Source: an uncultured Bacteroides sp. (lineage in GTDB: Bacteria; Bacteroidota; Bacteroidia; Bacteroidales; Bacteroidaceae). Taken from it: 35,727 nucleotides of DNA. The notes below the pieces were generated by a model. It did no database searches, had not been told where the DNA came from, and saw only the letters and a list, made by a program, of their open reading frames with translations. Below, piece by piece: positions 7,064-17,912 of this stretch. Positions within the stretch are counted from its first letter, which is position 1; each line of letters starts with the position of its first letter. A program made the position numbers and the translations under genes. The stretch lies in contig CASELH010000059.1 of the NCBI GenBank assembly GCA_949288715.1, positions 1-35,727 of the forward strand, in the 5' to 3' direction.

Positions 7064-7558
7064 TCAAGAGCGCCCTTTCTTTCCCCTGACCAGCTCGATA
7101 GCCTCCTTCCCCGTCAAATGCTCCACCGTGATTTCCACCATCAGCAAATGACGGAAACCTTTGGCTATCTCTGCCTCCAATCCCGCCTCACCGGGTGAAT
7201 ACTTGTCTGCCAATAGGCGCAAGGCGGATAGCTTTTCGCCCTCGTCTTCCAAGATGCGGGCTTTGCCGAAGACTATCACGCTGCGGAAGTAGGTGGTGAA
7301 CTCGGCTGGCTTGACGTCATCCTGCTCCACCACGCAGAACGAGACCTTAGCGTCCCGCCGGATGGCATCCACTTTGTGCCCTTTCACGGCAGTGTGGAAG
7401 TATATCTTGCCCTCGGCATACACATAACTGACGGGGACGGCATACGGATAACCGTCGTCCCCGTGAAGTGCCAACGTCCCGTTCGTCATCCGCTGAAGGA
7501 TGGCGACGCTTTCCTCGGTTGGCAACAATTGCCGCTTACGGCGCATTTCCCTAAACAT
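7064..7558 (-). CDS. Nim-like pyridoxamine 5'-phosphate oxidase-fold flavoprotein
   Basis: The 164-residue protein begins MFREMRRKRQLLP and carries GDDGYPYAVPVSYVY, FHTAVKGHKVDAI (54-66, with H61) and FRSVIVFGKARI, all landmarks of the Pyridox_ox_2 family that includes the 5-nitroimidazole-resistance (Nim) proteins. Members bind FMN or a related flavin in a split-barrel dimer; Nim proteins are proposed to reduce nitroimidazoles to harmless amines, but many homologues have no proven role. The length matches Nim proteins. It is the third gene of a tight operon, 12 nt after the second SMR gene, suggesting a detoxification unit. Calling it a resistance gene would go beyond the evidence. Confidence 0.85.
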   Translation of the reverse strand: MFREMRRKRQLLPTEESVAILQRMTNGTLALHGDDGYPYAVPVSYVYAEGKIYFHTAVKGHKVDAIRRDAKVSFCVVEQDDVKPAEFTTYFRSVIVFGKARILEDEGEKLSALRLLADKYSPGEAGLEAEIAKGFRHLLMVEITVEHLTGKEAIELVRGKKGRS

Positions 7559-7570
7559 ATCGCTTTATCG

Positions 7571-7891
7571 TTAAACCATTTTCAAACCAATAATAGACGC
7601 AATCAGCGTGACCATAAAGAAGATACGGGCAAACGAAGCCCGTTCACGGAAGCATACGATGCCGAGCAGGACCGTGCCCACCGCGCCGATGCCCGTCCAC
7701 ACGGGATAGGCTGTGCCGATGGGCAACGTCTGCACCGCCACGGCAAGCAGCCACATACTGACAACGAGGCAGCCCACAAAACCGGCAGCCCACAGGCGGT
7801 ATGCCCTGCCCCTTTTGCCCTTCATCTTGCCCAGACAGAAGGCGAAAGCCGTTTCAAACAATCCGGCTACAATCAAGATAATCCAATCCAT
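7571..7891 (-). CDS. SMR-family small exporter, second of a pair
   Basis: This 106-residue, four-helix protein has the SMR essential glutamate in helix 1 (E13 in LIVAGLFETAFAFCLGK), W65 and the helix-3 signature LPIGTAYPVWTGIGAVGT. The signature resembles the Gdx/SugE guanidinium-exporter branch as much as the Qac branch, so the substrate is open. The ATG at 7891 is preferred over a TTG three codons upstream because it aligns exactly with its neighbour's MNWIILIVAG start. It lies 12 nt downstream of the first SMR gene; the pair share long identical stretches and probably act as a heterodimer, each with its own charge bias at the loops. Confidence 0.9.
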   Translation of the reverse strand: MDWIILIVAGLFETAFAFCLGKMKGKRGRAYRLWAAGFVGCLVVSMWLLAVAVQTLPIGTAYPVWTGIGAVGTVLLGIVCFRERASFARIFFMVTLIASIIGLKMV

Positions 7892-7903
7892 AGGTGGCAA
7901 GGT

Positions 7904-8230
7904 TTAATGTGACACCATTTTCAGTCCCACAATCGAGGCTATCAACGTGGTGATGAAGAACAAGCGAAGGAACGATGCGGGTTCGTGGAAAAACACGATG
8001 CCCAGCACGACCGTGCCCACCGCGCCGATGCCCGTCCACACAGGATAGGCTGTGCCGATAGGCAACGTCTGCACCGCCTTGGCAAGCAGCGTCATGCTCA
8101 GCACAAGGCTGGTGAGGAATCCGGCTCCCCAAAGATACCATTCGGTGCCTGACACTTCTTTCATCTTCCCCAAACAAAAAGCAAAGCCGGACTCAAAGAA
8201 CCCGGCAACAATCAGAATAATCCAGTTCAT
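7904..8230 (-). CDS. SMR-family small exporter, first of a pair
   Basis: The protein has 108 residues and four hydrophobic helices, with E13 in helix 1 (LIVAGFFESGFAFCLGK), W65 and LPIGTAYPVWTGIGAVGT in helix 3. SMR proteins are dimeric H+-coupled exporters of guanidinium compounds or lipophilic cations. It differs from its neighbour mainly in loop charges: the first loop is EVSGTEWY here (acidic) but GKRGRAYR in the second protein (basic). That opposite charge bias is typical of paired SMR subunits with fixed opposite membrane orientations (EbrAB/YkkCD type). It is the first gene of a three-gene operon with a -7 box upstream. Confidence 0.92.
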   Translation of the reverse strand: MNWIILIVAGFFESGFAFCLGKMKEVSGTEWYLWGAGFLTSLVLSMTLLAKAVQTLPIGTAYPVWTGIGAVGTVVLGIVFFHEPASFLRLFFITTLIASIVGLKMVSH

Positions 8231-8275
8231 ACGGCTTTCTCAAATTTCTATGATACTATATGTAAAATGTTGGCG

Positions 8276-8283
8276 CAAAGGTA
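8276..8283 (-). promoter_or_regulatory. -7 box of the SMR-SMR-Nim operon
   Basis: TACCTTTG on the minus strand matches TAnnTTTG and lies 45 nt upstream of the first SMR start. No -33 TTTG is seen, so initiation may need an activator. Confidence 0.5.
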
Positions 8284-8583
8284 GAGCTTTCCCCTCACAT
8301 ACTATTTTGCATTTGGTAAAAAGTGGCATTGCTTCCCCGTCGCTTGTTCCTTTTGCTCCCAAGCCCTCGCCGCAGGTCTTAAAGGCCCCGTGCGGTAGCC
8401 TTCCAAGCCCCGCTTGCTGGGGTTGAAACGCTGGCAAGCTGGGGTTGAAACGCTTCCCCACCCTCTTTCCGAGAGCTGTGCATTTCGCCTAACTGCCTAA
8501 TCTTCAAGCGAAACTATTCAGCGGGCATATAGTAACCCTCGCCCTCAAGAGAGAGTGAGTATGGCGTTGTTGTATAATCACAC
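8284..8583. other. Gene-free gap with a short direct repeat
   Basis: No coding frame of substance is seen between the SMR operon promoter and the rpoC terminator. It contains the same 17-nt word (GCTGGGGTTGAAACGCT) twice, at 8416-8432 and 8438-8454, a 22-nt period, within a stretch where CCCC and GGGG blocks could form small hairpins. Two copies are not enough for a CRISPR array. Confidence 0.5.
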
Positions 8584-8625
8584 AAAAAAAGGCGCGCCAT
8601 GGTGTTCGCCACAACGCGCCTTTCT
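8584..8625 (-). terminator. rpoC: Intrinsic terminator after rpoC
   Basis: On the minus strand GGCGCG (8615-8620 side) pairs with CGCGCC (8591-8596), extended on both ends, and is followed by a T7 run. It begins 22 nt after the rpoC stop and ends the long tRNA-tuf-rpoBC transcription unit. Confidence 0.88.
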
Positions 8626-8646
8626 TCAATTATCAATCAAGTAGCT

Positions 8647-11600
8647 TTATTCTTCTACCTTCTCATCGACCGCATAATCAAGCACCGTCTTCTTATTGGC
8701 CAACATACGGTCGTACTCTTCCTTAGAGCCAACAATAATCTTGTCGAACTCACGCTGACCGGTACCGGCAGGAATAAGGTGACCGCAGATGACGTTCTCC
8801 TTCATACCCTCCAGCTTGTCGACCTTGCCATTGATGGCGGCTTCGTTGAGCACCTTCGTCGTCTCCTGGAAAGATGCAGCCGACATGAAGCTCGACGTTT
8901 GCAACGCCGCACGCGTGATGCCTTGCAGAATCTGCCGCGAAGTGGCCGGAACAGCATCGCGCACCTCAACCAACTTCATATCACGGCGCTTCAGCATGGA
9001 GTTTTCATCGCGCAACTTGCGGGCAGTCACAATCTGGCCGGGTTGCAGGGTTTGCGAGTCTCCGGCATCCACCACGACTTTCTTGCCCCAGATGCGGTCG
9101 TTTTCTTCCATGAACTCTACTTTGTCTACCACTTGCTGCTCCAGGAAGCGGGTATCGCCCGGTTCATCGATTTCAACTTTGCGCATCATCTGGCGGACGA
9201 TAATCTCGAAGTGCTTGTCGTTGATCTTCACACCTTGCAGGCGGTACACGTCTTGCACCTCGTTCACGATGTACTCTTGCACAGCCGTAGGACCCTTGAT
9301 GGCCAAGATGTCGGCCGGCGTAATGGCACCGTCGGACAACGGAGTACCGGCGCGCACATAGTCGTTCTCCTGCACCAGGATTTGTTTGGACAGGGGGACG
9401 AGGTATTTCTTCATCTCGCCGGTCTTGGAAGTCACCACGATTTCGCGGTTACCGCGCTTCACTTTACCCATGGTGATTTCACCATCGATTTCGGAAACCA
9501 CGGCCGGATTGGACGGATTGCGTGCCTCGAACAACTCTGTGACACGAGGCAGACCACCCGTGATATCGCCCGCCTTACCTACGGCACGCGGTATCTTCAC
9601 AATCACTTCACCGGCTTTCACCTTCTGTCCGTCTTCAACCACCACGTGGCCTCCCACCGGCAGGTTGTAGGTGCGAATCAGTTCGCCACTCTCGGTAAGG
9701 ATATGGGCTGTAGGCACCTTGGTCTTGTCTTTGGACTCAATGATGATGATTTCACGCAAACCGGTAGACTCATCGGATTCTACCTTATAGGTTACATTCT
9801 CGATGACATCCTCAAACTCAATCTTACCGGCAGCCTCTGTAATGATAACTGCGTTGAACGGGTCCCAACGGGCAATCAGCTTGCCTTTTTCCACCACTTC
9901 GCCATCGGATGCATACAGGGTAGAGCCATAAGGCACGTTGTGCGTAGAAAGCACAATGTCGGTATTCACGTCCACAAAGCGAAGCTCTGCCAGACGGCCT
10001 ACCACCATCTTGGCCGGCTCGCCTGCTTCATCGGTTACATCCACCGTGCGGAGCTCCTCGAACTCCAGGCGGGCATCATTCTTGGCCACGATGCTGGCGT
10101 TGGCAGCAATATTGGCGGCCGTACCACCGGCGTGGAAGGTACGAAGTGTCAGCTGTGTACCCGGCTCACCGATGGACTGTGCGGCAATAACTCCCACAGC
10201 CTCGCCTTTCTGAACCATGCGGCTGGTGGCCAGGTTGCGGCCATAGCACTTGGCACATACGCCCTTCTTGGATTCACAAGTCAGCACGGAGCGGATTTCA
10301 ACGCTCTCGATAGGAGAATCTTCAATCTTTTGGGCGATTTCTTCCGTAATCTCCTCACCGCCGGCAACAATCAGTTCGCCCGTAGTAGGATGCACGATGT
10401 CGTGTACAGACACACGGCCAAGGATGCGCTCGTAAAGCGTGGCAATGACCTCGTCATTGTTCTTCAAAGCCGTGCACACAAGTCCGCGAAGCGTGCCGCA
10501 ATCTTCTTCATTGATAATCACGTCATGCGACACGTCTACCAGACGACGCGTCAGGTAACCGGCGTCAGCCGTCTTCAAGGCCGTGTCGGCAAGACCCTTA
10601 CGGGCACCGTGCGTAGAGATGAAGTACTCCAGCACAGACAAGCCTTCCTTAAAGTTAGAAAGAATCGGGTTCTCAATAATCTGACCGCCCTCGGCACCTG
10701 CCTTCTGAGGCTTCGCCATCAAGCCACGCATACCGGACAGCTGGCGAATCTGCTCTTTAGAACCACGGGCACCGGAGTCAAGCATCATGTATACAGAGTT
10801 GAATCCTTGGTCGTCTGCAGAAATGGTCTTCATCAAGATGTTGGACAACTCGGAGTTGACGTGTGTCCAGATATCGATCACCTGGTTGTAGCGTTCGTTG
10901 TTGGTGATGAAACCCATGTTGTAGTTATTGATGACCTGCTCCACTTCATCATAACCCTTCTGCACCAAAGCTTCCTTTTCCTTGGGGATGATAATATCGC
11001 CCAAGTTGAACGACAAGCCGCCCTTGAAGGCCATGTAGTAGCCCAGATTCTTGATGCCGTCCAAGAAATCGGCCGCTTTCGACACACCGCACACCTTGAT
11101 GACATGACTGATGATGTCGCGCAGAGACTTCTTAGAAATAATGGTATTGATGTATCCGGCTTCGTCAGGCACCAGTTCGTTGACAATGACGCGGCCCACG
11201 GAAGTATCGTGCATCATCTTCTTCACGATGTTTCCGTTTTCATCCACATCATTTACTACTACGCTGACGGGAGCATGGATATCGCATTTCCCTTCGTTGT
11301 AGGCAATCAAGGCTTCTTCGGGGCCATAGAACGTCAGTCCTTCGCCTTTTGCCCCCTTACGCAACTTGGTGATGTAGTACAAACCAAGCACCATATCCTG
11401 AGCAGGCACGGTGATAGGAGCGCCATTGGCCGGATTCAAAATATTGTGCGATTGCAGCATCAACATCTGGGCTTCCAAAATTGCCTCATTGCTCAAAGGC
11501 AAGTGCACGGCCATCTGGTCGCCATCGAAGTCCGCGTTGAATGCCGTACAAGCCAACGGGTGAAGCTGGATAGCCTTGCCTTCAATCATTTTAGGCTGGA

Positions 11601-12942
11601 AAGCCTGAATACCCAGACGGTGAAGTGTCGGCGCACGGTTCAGCAGCACAGGGTGTCCCTTCATCACGTGCTCCAGGATGTCCCAAATGACGGGTTCCTT
11701 GCGGTCTACTATCTTCTTGGCGCTCTTTACCGTTTTTACAATGCCACGCTCGATAAGCTTGCGGATAATGAATGGCTTGTAAAGCTCGGCAGCCATCAGC
11801 TTAGGTATACCGCACTCGCCCATCTTCAACTCAGGGCCGACCACGATAACCGAACGTGCGGAGTAGTCGACACGCTTACCCAACAGATTCTGACGGAAGC
11901 GTCCCTGCTTACCTTTCAAGCTATCGGAAAGCGACTTCAACGGGCGGTTGGCATCAGTCTTCACTGCGCTCGACTTGCGGGAGTTGTCAAACAAAGAGTC
12001 TACAGCCTCCTGCAACATACGTTTCTCATTACGCAGAATCACTTCGGGCGCCTTGATTTCAATCAAACGCTTCAGACGATTGTTGCGGATAATGACGCGG
12101 CGATAGAGGTCGTTTAAGTCGGAAGTGGCAAAACGGCCGCCGTCCAGCGGCACCAACGGGCGCAGCTCGGGCGGTATAACCGGCACGATGCGAACAATCA
12201 TCCACTCAGGCTTGTTGCGTCCGCGCGATGCACGGAACGACTCTACAACCTGGAGGCGCTTCAGAGCCTCATTCTTGCGCTGTTGCGAAGCATCGTTGTT
12301 GGCACGGTGGCGCAGTTCGTAAGACAATGCATCCAAATCAAGGCGTGCCAACAAGTCATAAATAGCTTCCGCACCCATCTTGGCAATGAACTTATTGGGG
12401 TCTGAATCCTCTAAGAATTGATTATCCTTAGGAAGTTTGTCCAATAAATCCAAGTATTCGCTTTCTTCAAGCAAATCATATTCGGCTACCTCGCCAGCCA
12501 ATACACCGGGCTGGATAACGACATAGCGCTCATAATAAATAATGGCATCCAGTTTCTTGGTGGGCAAGCCCAGCAAGTAACCTATCTTGTTGGGCAGAGA
12601 ACGGAAATACCAAATGTGAGCCACGGGCACTACCAACTGGATGTGCCCCATACGTTCACGACGGACTTTCTTTTCTGTTACTTCCACACCGCAACGGTCG
12701 CACACAATGCCTTTGTAACGAATGCGCTTGTACTTGCCGCAATGGCACTCATAGTCCTTCACGGGACCAAAGATGCGCTCGCAAAACAAGCCGTCACGCT
12801 CAGGCTTATACGTACGATAATTGATGGTTTCAGGCTTTAATACTTCACCGCTCGAATTCTCAAGGATTTCTTCAGGAGAAGCCAAACCGATAGAGATTTT
12901 CGAGAAATTACTCTTTATCTTGTTGTCTTTTCTAAAAGCCAT
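8647..12942 (-). CDS. rpoC: DNA-directed RNA polymerase subunit beta'
   Basis: The 1431-residue beta' subunit carries the catalytic Mg2+ loop NADFDGDQM at residues 469-477 (D471, D473, D475). The N-terminal zinc ribbon uses C66, C68, C81 and C84, and a second cysteine cluster ([14 protein letters not shown]) lies in the C-terminal half. It joins beta, alpha and omega to form the core enzyme. The length is normal for Bacteroidota. It follows rpoB by 60 nt in the same operon. Long frames on the opposite strand across this gene are shadows of its codon pattern. Confidence 0.99.
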   Translation of the reverse strand: MAFRKDNKIKSNFSKISIGLASPEEILENSSGEVLKPETINYRTYKPERDGLFCERIFGPVKDYECHCGKYKRIRYKGIVCDRCGVEVTEKKVRRERMGHIQLVVPVAHIWYFRSLPNKIGYLLGLPTKKLDAIIYYERYVVIQPGVLAGEVAEYDLLEESEYLDLLDKLPKDNQFLEDSDPNKFIAKMGAEAIYDLLARLDLDALSYELRHRANNDASQQRKNEALKRLQVVESFRASRGRNKPEWMIVRIVPVIPPELRPLVPLDGGRFATSDLNDLYRRVIIRNNRLKRLIEIKAPEVILRNEKRMLQEAVDSLFDNSRKSSAVKTDANRPLKSLSDSLKGKQGRFRQNLLGKRVDYSARSVIVVGPELKMGECGIPKLMAAELYKPFIIRKLIERGIVKTVKSAKKIVDRKEPVIWDILEHVMKGHPVLLNRAPTLHRLGIQAFQPKMIEGKAIQLHPLACTAFNADFDGDQMAVHLPLSNEAILEAQMLMLQSHNILNPANGAPITVPAQDMVLGLYYITKLRKGAKGEGLTFYGPEEALIAYNEGKCDIHAPVSVVVNDVDENGNIVKKMMHDTSVGRVIVNELVPDEAGYINTIISKKSLRDIISHVIKVCGVSKAADFLDGIKNLGYYMAFKGGLSFNLGDIIIPKEKEALVQKGYDEVEQVINNYNMGFITNNERYNQVIDIWTHVNSELSNILMKTISADDQGFNSVYMMLDSGARGSKEQIRQLSGMRGLMAKPQKAGAEGGQIIENPILSNFKEGLSVLEYFISTHGARKGLADTALKTADAGYLTRRLVDVSHDVIINEEDCGTLRGLVCTALKNNDEVIATLYERILGRVSVHDIVHPTTGELIVAGGEEITEEIAQKIEDSPIESVEIRSVLTCESKKGVCAKCYGRNLATSRMVQKGEAVGVIAAQSIGEPGTQLTLRTFHAGGTAANIAANASIVAKNDARLEFEELRTVDVTDEAGEPAKMVVGRLAELRFVDVNTDIVLSTHNVPYGSTLYASDGEVVEKGKLIARWDPFNAVIITEAAGKIEFEDVIENVTYKVESDESTGLREIIIIESKDKTKVPTAHILTESGELIRTYNLPVGGHVVVEDGQKVKAGEVIVKIPRAVGKAGDITGGLPRVTELFEARNPSNPAVVSEIDGEITMGKVKRGNREIVVTSKTGEMKKYLVPLSKQILVQENDYVRAGTPLSDGAITPADILAIKGPTAVQEYIVNEVQDVYRLQGVKINDKHFEIIVRQMMRKVEIDEPGDTRFLEQQVVDKVEFMEENDRIWGKKVVVDAGDSQTLQPGQIVTARKLRDENSMLKRRDMKLVEVRDAVPATSRQILQGITRAALQTSSFMSAASFQETTKVLNEAAINGKVDKLEGMKENVICGHLIPAGTGQREFDKIIVGSKEEYDRMLANKKTVLDYAVDEKVEE

Positions 12943-13002
12943 ACCTTTATTTTAATATTAATATAAATTGAAAATGTCCTCTCTTTTATGTTCTCTTAAT
13001 CC

Positions 13003-16000
13003 TCACTCAAGGTTAATGCTCAGGCACAAGCCTCTCAACTCATGCAGCAACACATTCAACGACTCCGGTATGCCCGGCGTAGGCATAGGTTCGCCCTTTA
13101 CAATGGCCTCATAAGCTTTGGAGCGTCCGACAACATCGTCCGACTTAATGGTCAGTATCTCTTGCAGGATGTGGGCTGCGCCGAAGGCTTCGAGCGCCCA
13201 AACTTCCATTTCTCCGAAACGCTGGCCACCAAACTGAGCTTTACCACCCAAAGGCTGCTGCGTAATCAGTGAGTACGGACCAATGGAACGTGCGTGCATC
13301 TTGTCTTCAACCATGTGGCCCAATTTCAGCATGTACGTCACGCCCACCGTTGCCTGCTGCTCGAATGCCTCACCCGTTCCACCATCATACAGTGTGGTCT
13401 TGCCATAACGGGGAAGCCCGGCTTTGTCTGTCCACTCATTCAAATCGTCCAGCGTAGCGCCATCGAAAATAGGAGTGGCAAACTTCACGCCCAACTTCTT
13501 TCCTGCACTACCCAAAACAGCTTCGAATATCTGCCCGATGTTCATACGCGAAGGCACGCCCAGCGGGTTCAATACGATGTCTACCGGAGTGCCGTCAGCC
13601 AAGAAAGGCATGTCTTCCTGGCGAACTACGCGCGACACGATACCCTTATTACCGTGGCGACCTGCCATTTTATCGCCCACACCAATTTTACGCTTCTTGG
13701 CAATGTAAACCTTGGCAATCTGAACAATACCTGCCGGCAGCTCGTCACCAATCGTAATGGCAAACTTCTTGCGCTTCAACTCGGCATCCAGTTCCTTATA
13801 CTTCTTGATGTAGTTCATCACCAAAGCCCGTATCATACCGTTGATACGCTCATCCTTGGTCCAACCACTCAGCTGGATGGCGGTAAAGTCCAAGTCACTG
13901 AAATCGGAAGCATGGAAACGGGCACCCTTGGCAATCACATCGGCTCCCATATAGTCTTTGACGCCTTCCGAAGTCAAGTCTTCTGTCAGTTTCAACAGCT
14001 TTTCAATTAGGATTTTCTTCAAGGCAGCAGCCTTTTCTTCAAACTCCTCATCGATTTTCGGCAAAAGAGCCTTGTCTGCCAACTTGGAGCTGCGGGTCTT
14101 GATGACTCTTGAGAACAAACGTTTGCCAATGACAACGCCTTTCAACGAGGGAGAGGCCTTCAATGAAGCATCTTTCACATCGCCTGCCTTGTCACCGAAA
14201 ATGGCGCGCAGCAGTTTCTCCTCAGGAGACGGATCAGACTCGCCCTTCGGTGTAATCTTACCAATCAAGATGTCACCCGGCTCAATACGGGCACCCACCC
14301 GGACAATACCATTGTCGTCCAAGTCCTTGGTAGCCTCTTCACTGACATTCGGAATATCAGAAGTCAGCTCTTCCATGCCACGCTTCGTTTCACGCACCTC
14401 CAACGAGAACTCTTCTACGTGTACAGAAGTCAGGATATCTTCACGAACCACGCGTTCATTCAGCACAATGGCATCCTCATAGTTATAACCCTTCCACGGC
14501 ATGTAAGCCACCAACAGGTTTTTGCCCAATGCCAGCTCACCGTCCTCCGTAGAATATCCTTCAGTAAGGATTTGCCCCGTAGTCACACGTTGCCCCTTTT
14601 CGCATATCGGACGAAGGTCAATCGTCATGTTCTGGTTAGTACGGCGCCACTTCGGAATCCTGTATTCTTTCAGTGCAGGCTCAAAGCTGACAAATTCTTC
14701 ATCTTCCGTGCGGTCATACAGGATACGGATAGTCGTAGCATCGACAAAGTCAACCACGCCATCGCCTTCGGCCGCGATTTGCGTACGCGAGTCACGTGCC
14801 AACTGGCGTTCAATACCCGTTCCCACAATAGGTGCCTCGCTCCTCAACAAAGGTACAGCTTGGCGCATCATGTTTGACCCCATCAAGGCACGGTTGGCGT
14901 CATCATGCTCCAGGAAAGGAATCAATGAAGCCGCGATAGAAGCAATCTGTTGCGGAGATACATCCATCAGTTCCACCTCTTCGGGAGCCACCACCGGATA
15001 ATCGGCATCCTGACGCGCCTTCACTTTGTCGCGAATAAAGGTACCGTCATCATTCAGCGGGGCATTGCCTTGCGCAATAATCTTTCCTTCTTCCTCTTCA
15101 GCGCTCAGGTAAACGAGGCCGTTTTCAGAAAGGTCTACCTTGCCGTTCTCCACCTTGCGGTAGGGAGTTTCTATAAAGCCCAGGTCATTAATCTTGGCAT
15201 ACACACAAAGCGAAGATATCAAGCCGATGTTAGGACCTTCAGGCGTTTCGATGGGGCACAGACGACCGTAGTGAGTATAGTGCACGTCGCGCACCTCAAA
15301 ACCTGCGCGCTCACGCGACAAACCACCGGGACCCAAAGCCGACATACGACGTTTATGGGTAATCTCAGCCAAGGGGTTTGTCTGGTCCATAAACTGCGAC
15401 AAGGCATTTGTACCAAAGAACGAATTAATCACAGAAGAAATCGTCTTGGCATTAATCAAGTCAATTGGCGTAAATACCTCATTGTCGCGGACATTCATAC
15501 GCTCGCGAATGGTGCGCGACATACGGGCCAAACCGATAGCAAACTGATTGGATAACTGTTCGCCCACTGTGCGCACACGACGGTTGCTCAAGTGGTCGAT
15601 ATCATCTACGTCAGCCTTCGAGTTAATCAGTTCAATCAGATATTTGATAATTTCAATAATATCTTCCTTAGTCAATACGCGCACATCCATGTCGGTCGTC
15701 AAGTTCAACTTTTTGTTGATACGATAACGGCCTACATCACCCAAATCATACCTTTTCTCCGAGAAGAACAAGTTATTGATAACCTCACGCGCACTGGCAT
15801 CATCCGCCGGGTCGGCATTACGCAACTGACGATAGATGTAAAGCACAGCCTCTTTCTCCGAGTTACTCGGGTCTTTCTGCAGCGTATTGTATATGATAGA
15901 ATAGTCAGACTGGTTCGGTTCCTCTTTATGCACCAGGATATTCTGAACGCCCGACTCCAAAATAATATCCACATGTTCCGGCTCGAGCACTGTCTCACGG

Positions 16001-16815
16001 TCAATAACCACCTCATTACGTTCGATGGATACAACCTCGCCGGTATCCTCATCTACAAAATCCTCAATCCATGTCTTCAAGACACGAGCCGCAAGCTTAC
16101 GCCCAATAACTTTCTTAAGGTTGGTCTTATTAACCTTTACATCTTCTGCCAGATTAAAGATTTCAAGAATATCTCTATCGTTCTCAAAACCGATAGCCCT
16201 CAGCAAAGTGGTAACAGGCAATTTTTTCTTACGGTCAATGTATGCATACATCACATTATTAATGTCTGTAGCAAACTCTATCCAAGAACCTTTGAACGGA
16301 ATGATACGTGCAGAATACAATTTCGTTCCGTTGGCATGCACGCTTTGACCGAAAAACACACCCGGAGAACGGTGCAACTGGGAAACAACAACACGCTCGG
16401 CACCGTTGATGACAAACGTAGCCTTGTCCGTCATGTACGGGATAGGCCCCAAGAATACATCTTGAATAACCGTATCAAAATCTTCATGATCGGGGTCAGT
16501 ACAATACAACTTCAACTTAGCCTTCAGAGGGACACTATAAGTGAGCCCTCGCTCTATACACTCGTCTATGCTATAGCGCGGCGGATCAATATAATAGTCC
16601 AAAAACTCAAGGACAAAGTTATTTCTTGTATCGGCAATAGGGAAGTTCTCAGCAAATACTTTATACAATCCCTCATTTTTACGTTTTTCGGGCGGAGTGT
16701 CCAGTTGTAAAAAGTCTTTGAATGACTTCAATTGTACTTCCAGGAAATCCGGATAAGGCAACGGATTTTTAGTCGAAGCGAAATTAATTCTTTGATTTAC
16801 AGTAGTTGAAGACAT
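13003..16815 (-). CDS. rpoB: DNA-directed RNA polymerase subunit beta
   Basis: The 1270-residue beta subunit contains the rifampicin-binding region with [19 protein letters not shown] followed by [20 protein letters not shown]. The residues most often altered in resistant mutants (Gln, Asp, His and Ser of the E. coli numbering 513, 516, 526, 531) are all wild type, so the sequence predicts a sensitive enzyme. The C-terminal [18 protein letters not shown] and [21 protein letters not shown] motifs are also present. It starts about 40 nt after a terminator-like hairpin that separates it from rplL and probably tunes its expression. Confidence 0.99.
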   Translation of the reverse strand: MSSTTVNQRINFASTKNPLPYPDFLEVQLKSFKDFLQLDTPPEKRKNEGLYKVFAENFPIADTRNNFVLEFLDYYIDPPRYSIDECIERGLTYSVPLKAKLKLYCTDPDHEDFDTVIQDVFLGPIPYMTDKATFVINGAERVVVSQLHRSPGVFFGQSVHANGTKLYSARIIPFKGSWIEFATDINNVMYAYIDRKKKLPVTTLLRAIGFENDRDILEIFNLAEDVKVNKTNLKKVIGRKLAARVLKTWIEDFVDEDTGEVVSIERNEVVIDRETVLEPEHVDIILESGVQNILVHKEEPNQSDYSIIYNTLQKDPSNSEKEAVLYIYRQLRNADPADDASAREVINNLFFSEKRYDLGDVGRYRINKKLNLTTDMDVRVLTKEDIIEIIKYLIELINSKADVDDIDHLSNRRVRTVGEQLSNQFAIGLARMSRTIRERMNVRDNEVFTPIDLINAKTISSVINSFFGTNALSQFMDQTNPLAEITHKRRMSALGPGGLSRERAGFEVRDVHYTHYGRLCPIETPEGPNIGLISSLCVYAKINDLGFIETPYRKVENGKVDLSENGLVYLSAEEEEGKIIAQGNAPLNDDGTFIRDKVKARQDADYPVVAPEEVELMDVSPQQIASIAASLIPFLEHDDANRALMGSNMMRQAVPLLRSEAPIVGTGIERQLARDSRTQIAAEGDGVVDFVDATTIRILYDRTEDEEFVSFEPALKEYRIPKWRRTNQNMTIDLRPICEKGQRVTTGQILTEGYSTEDGELALGKNLLVAYMPWKGYNYEDAIVLNERVVREDILTSVHVEEFSLEVRETKRGMEELTSDIPNVSEEATKDLDDNGIVRVGARIEPGDILIGKITPKGESDPSPEEKLLRAIFGDKAGDVKDASLKASPSLKGVVIGKRLFSRVIKTRSSKLADKALLPKIDEEFEEKAAALKKILIEKLLKLTEDLTSEGVKDYMGADVIAKGARFHASDFSDLDFTAIQLSGWTKDERINGMIRALVMNYIKKYKELDAELKRKKFAITIGDELPAGIVQIAKVYIAKKRKIGVGDKMAGRHGNKGIVSRVVRQEDMPFLADGTPVDIVLNPLGVPSRMNIGQIFEAVLGSAGKKLGVKFATPIFDGATLDDLNEWTDKAGLPRYGKTTLYDGGTGEAFEQQATVGVTYMLKLGHMVEDKMHARSIGPYSLITQQPLGGKAQFGGQRFGEMEVWALEAFGAAHILQEILTIKSDDVVGRSKAYEAIVKGEPMPTPGIPESLNVLLHELRGLCLSINLE

Positions 16816-16854
16816 CTGATAATGGATTTGTAGAAGTAAAATTTAAATATATAC

Positions 16855-16896
16855 ACAAAAAGGTTAAGAACCCTTTTAACGAAGGGTTCCTAACCG
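16855..16896 (-). terminator. Terminator-like attenuator between rplL and rpoB
   Basis: On the minus strand 16884-16895 pairs with 16862-16873 in a 12-bp stem (one G.U pair) with a 10-nt loop, directly followed by a T5 run. It lies between the rplL stop and the rpoB start in a co-directional operon, so it should act as a partial terminator, reducing polymerase gene expression relative to ribosomal proteins as known at the equivalent place in E. coli. Confidence 0.75.
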
Positions 16897-16920
16897 AGTT
16901 ACCTGATTTACAGGCCAATG

Positions 16921-17298
16921 TTATTTAAGTTCAACTTCAGCTCCAGCTTCTTCCAATGTTTTCTTCAACGATTCTGCCTCGTCCTTAGCCAAACCTTCTT
17001 TTACTGTGCTAGGAGCACCATCTACCAAGTCCTTAGCTTCCTTCAAGCCAAGACCGCAAGCTTCCTTCACAGCCTTAACAACCTGAAGTTTTGCACTACC
17101 GGCGCTCTTCAAAACTACGTCGAAAGAAGTCTTTTCTTCAGCAGCGGCAGCAGCACCAGCTGCGGGGCCAGCAGCAACAGCAACAGCTGCAGCAGCAGGT
17201 TCAATACCATATTCTTCCTTCAAGATTGTAGCAAGTTCATTAACTTCTTTTACTGTCAAGTTAACTAATTGTTCTGCAAAAGCTTTCAAATCTGCCAT
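16921..17298 (-). CDS. rplL: 50S ribosomal protein L7/L12
   Basis: The 125-residue stalk protein has an N-terminal dimerisation helix (about 1-30), a flexible Ala/Gly-rich hinge (about 33-55) and the globular C-terminal domain that contacts translation factors ([20 protein letters not shown], then [20 protein letters not shown]). Present in multiple copies on L10, it recruits EF-Tu and EF-G. It follows rplJ after a 74-nt gap with no promoter, and is followed by the attenuator before rpoB. Confidence 0.98.
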   Translation of the reverse strand: MADLKAFAEQLVNLTVKEVNELATILKEEYGIEPAAAAVAVAAGPAAGAAAAAEEKTSFDVVLKSAGSAKLQVVKAVKEACGLGLKEAKDLVDGAPSTVKEGLAKDEAESLKKTLEEAGAEVELK

Positions 17299-17372
17299 TT
17301 TTGTATGAATTTAATTGTTTTTGTCGAGGTAGATTGCCATACTCGTGTAGCCAACCGCCCTCTTGCGAGTTC

Positions 17373-17897
17373 TTAAGCCTCGCCTCTTTCACCCAGAGTC
17401 TTCAAAACTCCGTGGAGAGTATTGCCACCCGATTGCAAAGCAGAAATAACGTTCTTGGCCGGCGATTGCAGCAAAGCAACAATTTCGGCAATAACCTCAT
17501 TCTTACTCTTGATGGCAACAAGAGCATCCAACTGGTCAGCACCTACATAGAAGCCTTCTTCAGCGTAGGCAGCCTTCAGTCCGGGGATTCCATCTTTAGC
17601 CTTATTCTTAATCAGCTTAGCCGGTGCATTGGCTACCTGGCTGAACATAATAGCCGTGGTACCCTTCAAGCAACCAAACAGCGGAGAATAATCCACGCCT
17701 TCCAAGCTTTCCAGAGCCTTGCGGAGCAATGTATTCTTTACCACCATCAGCTTAATGCCGGCCTTGAAGCAATCTGCTCTCAAAGCGCTGGTAGAAGCAG
17801 CATTCATGGCAGTAGTGTCTACCAAGTAGAAATGACCATACTCCTTTACAGTAGCAGCAATCTGCTCGATAATAATGTTTTTATCTTCCTTTCTCAT
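17373..17897 (-). CDS. rplJ: 50S ribosomal protein L10
   Basis: The 174-residue protein anchors the L7/L12 dimers to 23S rRNA. Its N-terminal rRNA-binding domain begins MRKEDKNIIIEQI, and the C-terminal helix that carries L7/L12 is at about 140-174. Only 15 nt separate it from rplA, so the long L10-binding leader that regulates rplJL in E. coli has no space here unless it lies inside rplA; autoregulation may act elsewhere. Confidence 0.97.
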   Translation of the reverse strand: MRKEDKNIIIEQIAATVKEYGHFYLVDTTAMNAASTSALRADCFKAGIKLMVVKNTLLRKALESLEGVDYSPLFGCLKGTTAIMFSQVANAPAKLIKNKAKDGIPGLKAAYAEEGFYVGADQLDALVAIKSKNEVIAEIVALLQSPAKNVISALQSGGNTLHGVLKTLGERGEA

Positions 17898-17912
17898 TAC
17901 TTCTCCGTTTTA

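Noticed and set aside
7064-7558. Calling the PNPOx-fold gene nim and predicting metronidazole resistance
   Set aside because: Many chromosomal homologues give no resistance, and nothing in the sequence, such as an IS-borne promoter upstream, supports high expression.
8416-8454. Possible CRISPR start because the repeat contains GTTGAAACG
   Set aside because: There are only two copies with a 5-nt separation, no spacers and no cas genes in the window.
8599-12117. A 1172-codon open frame on the plus strand opposite rpoC
   Set aside because: It is a shadow of rpoC codon bias; the composition is His/Leu/Arg-rich with no family motifs, while rpoC on the other strand is unmistakable.
13003-16815. 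Rifampicin-resistance changes in rpoB
   Set aside because: The residues usually altered in the rifampicin pocket are all wild type.
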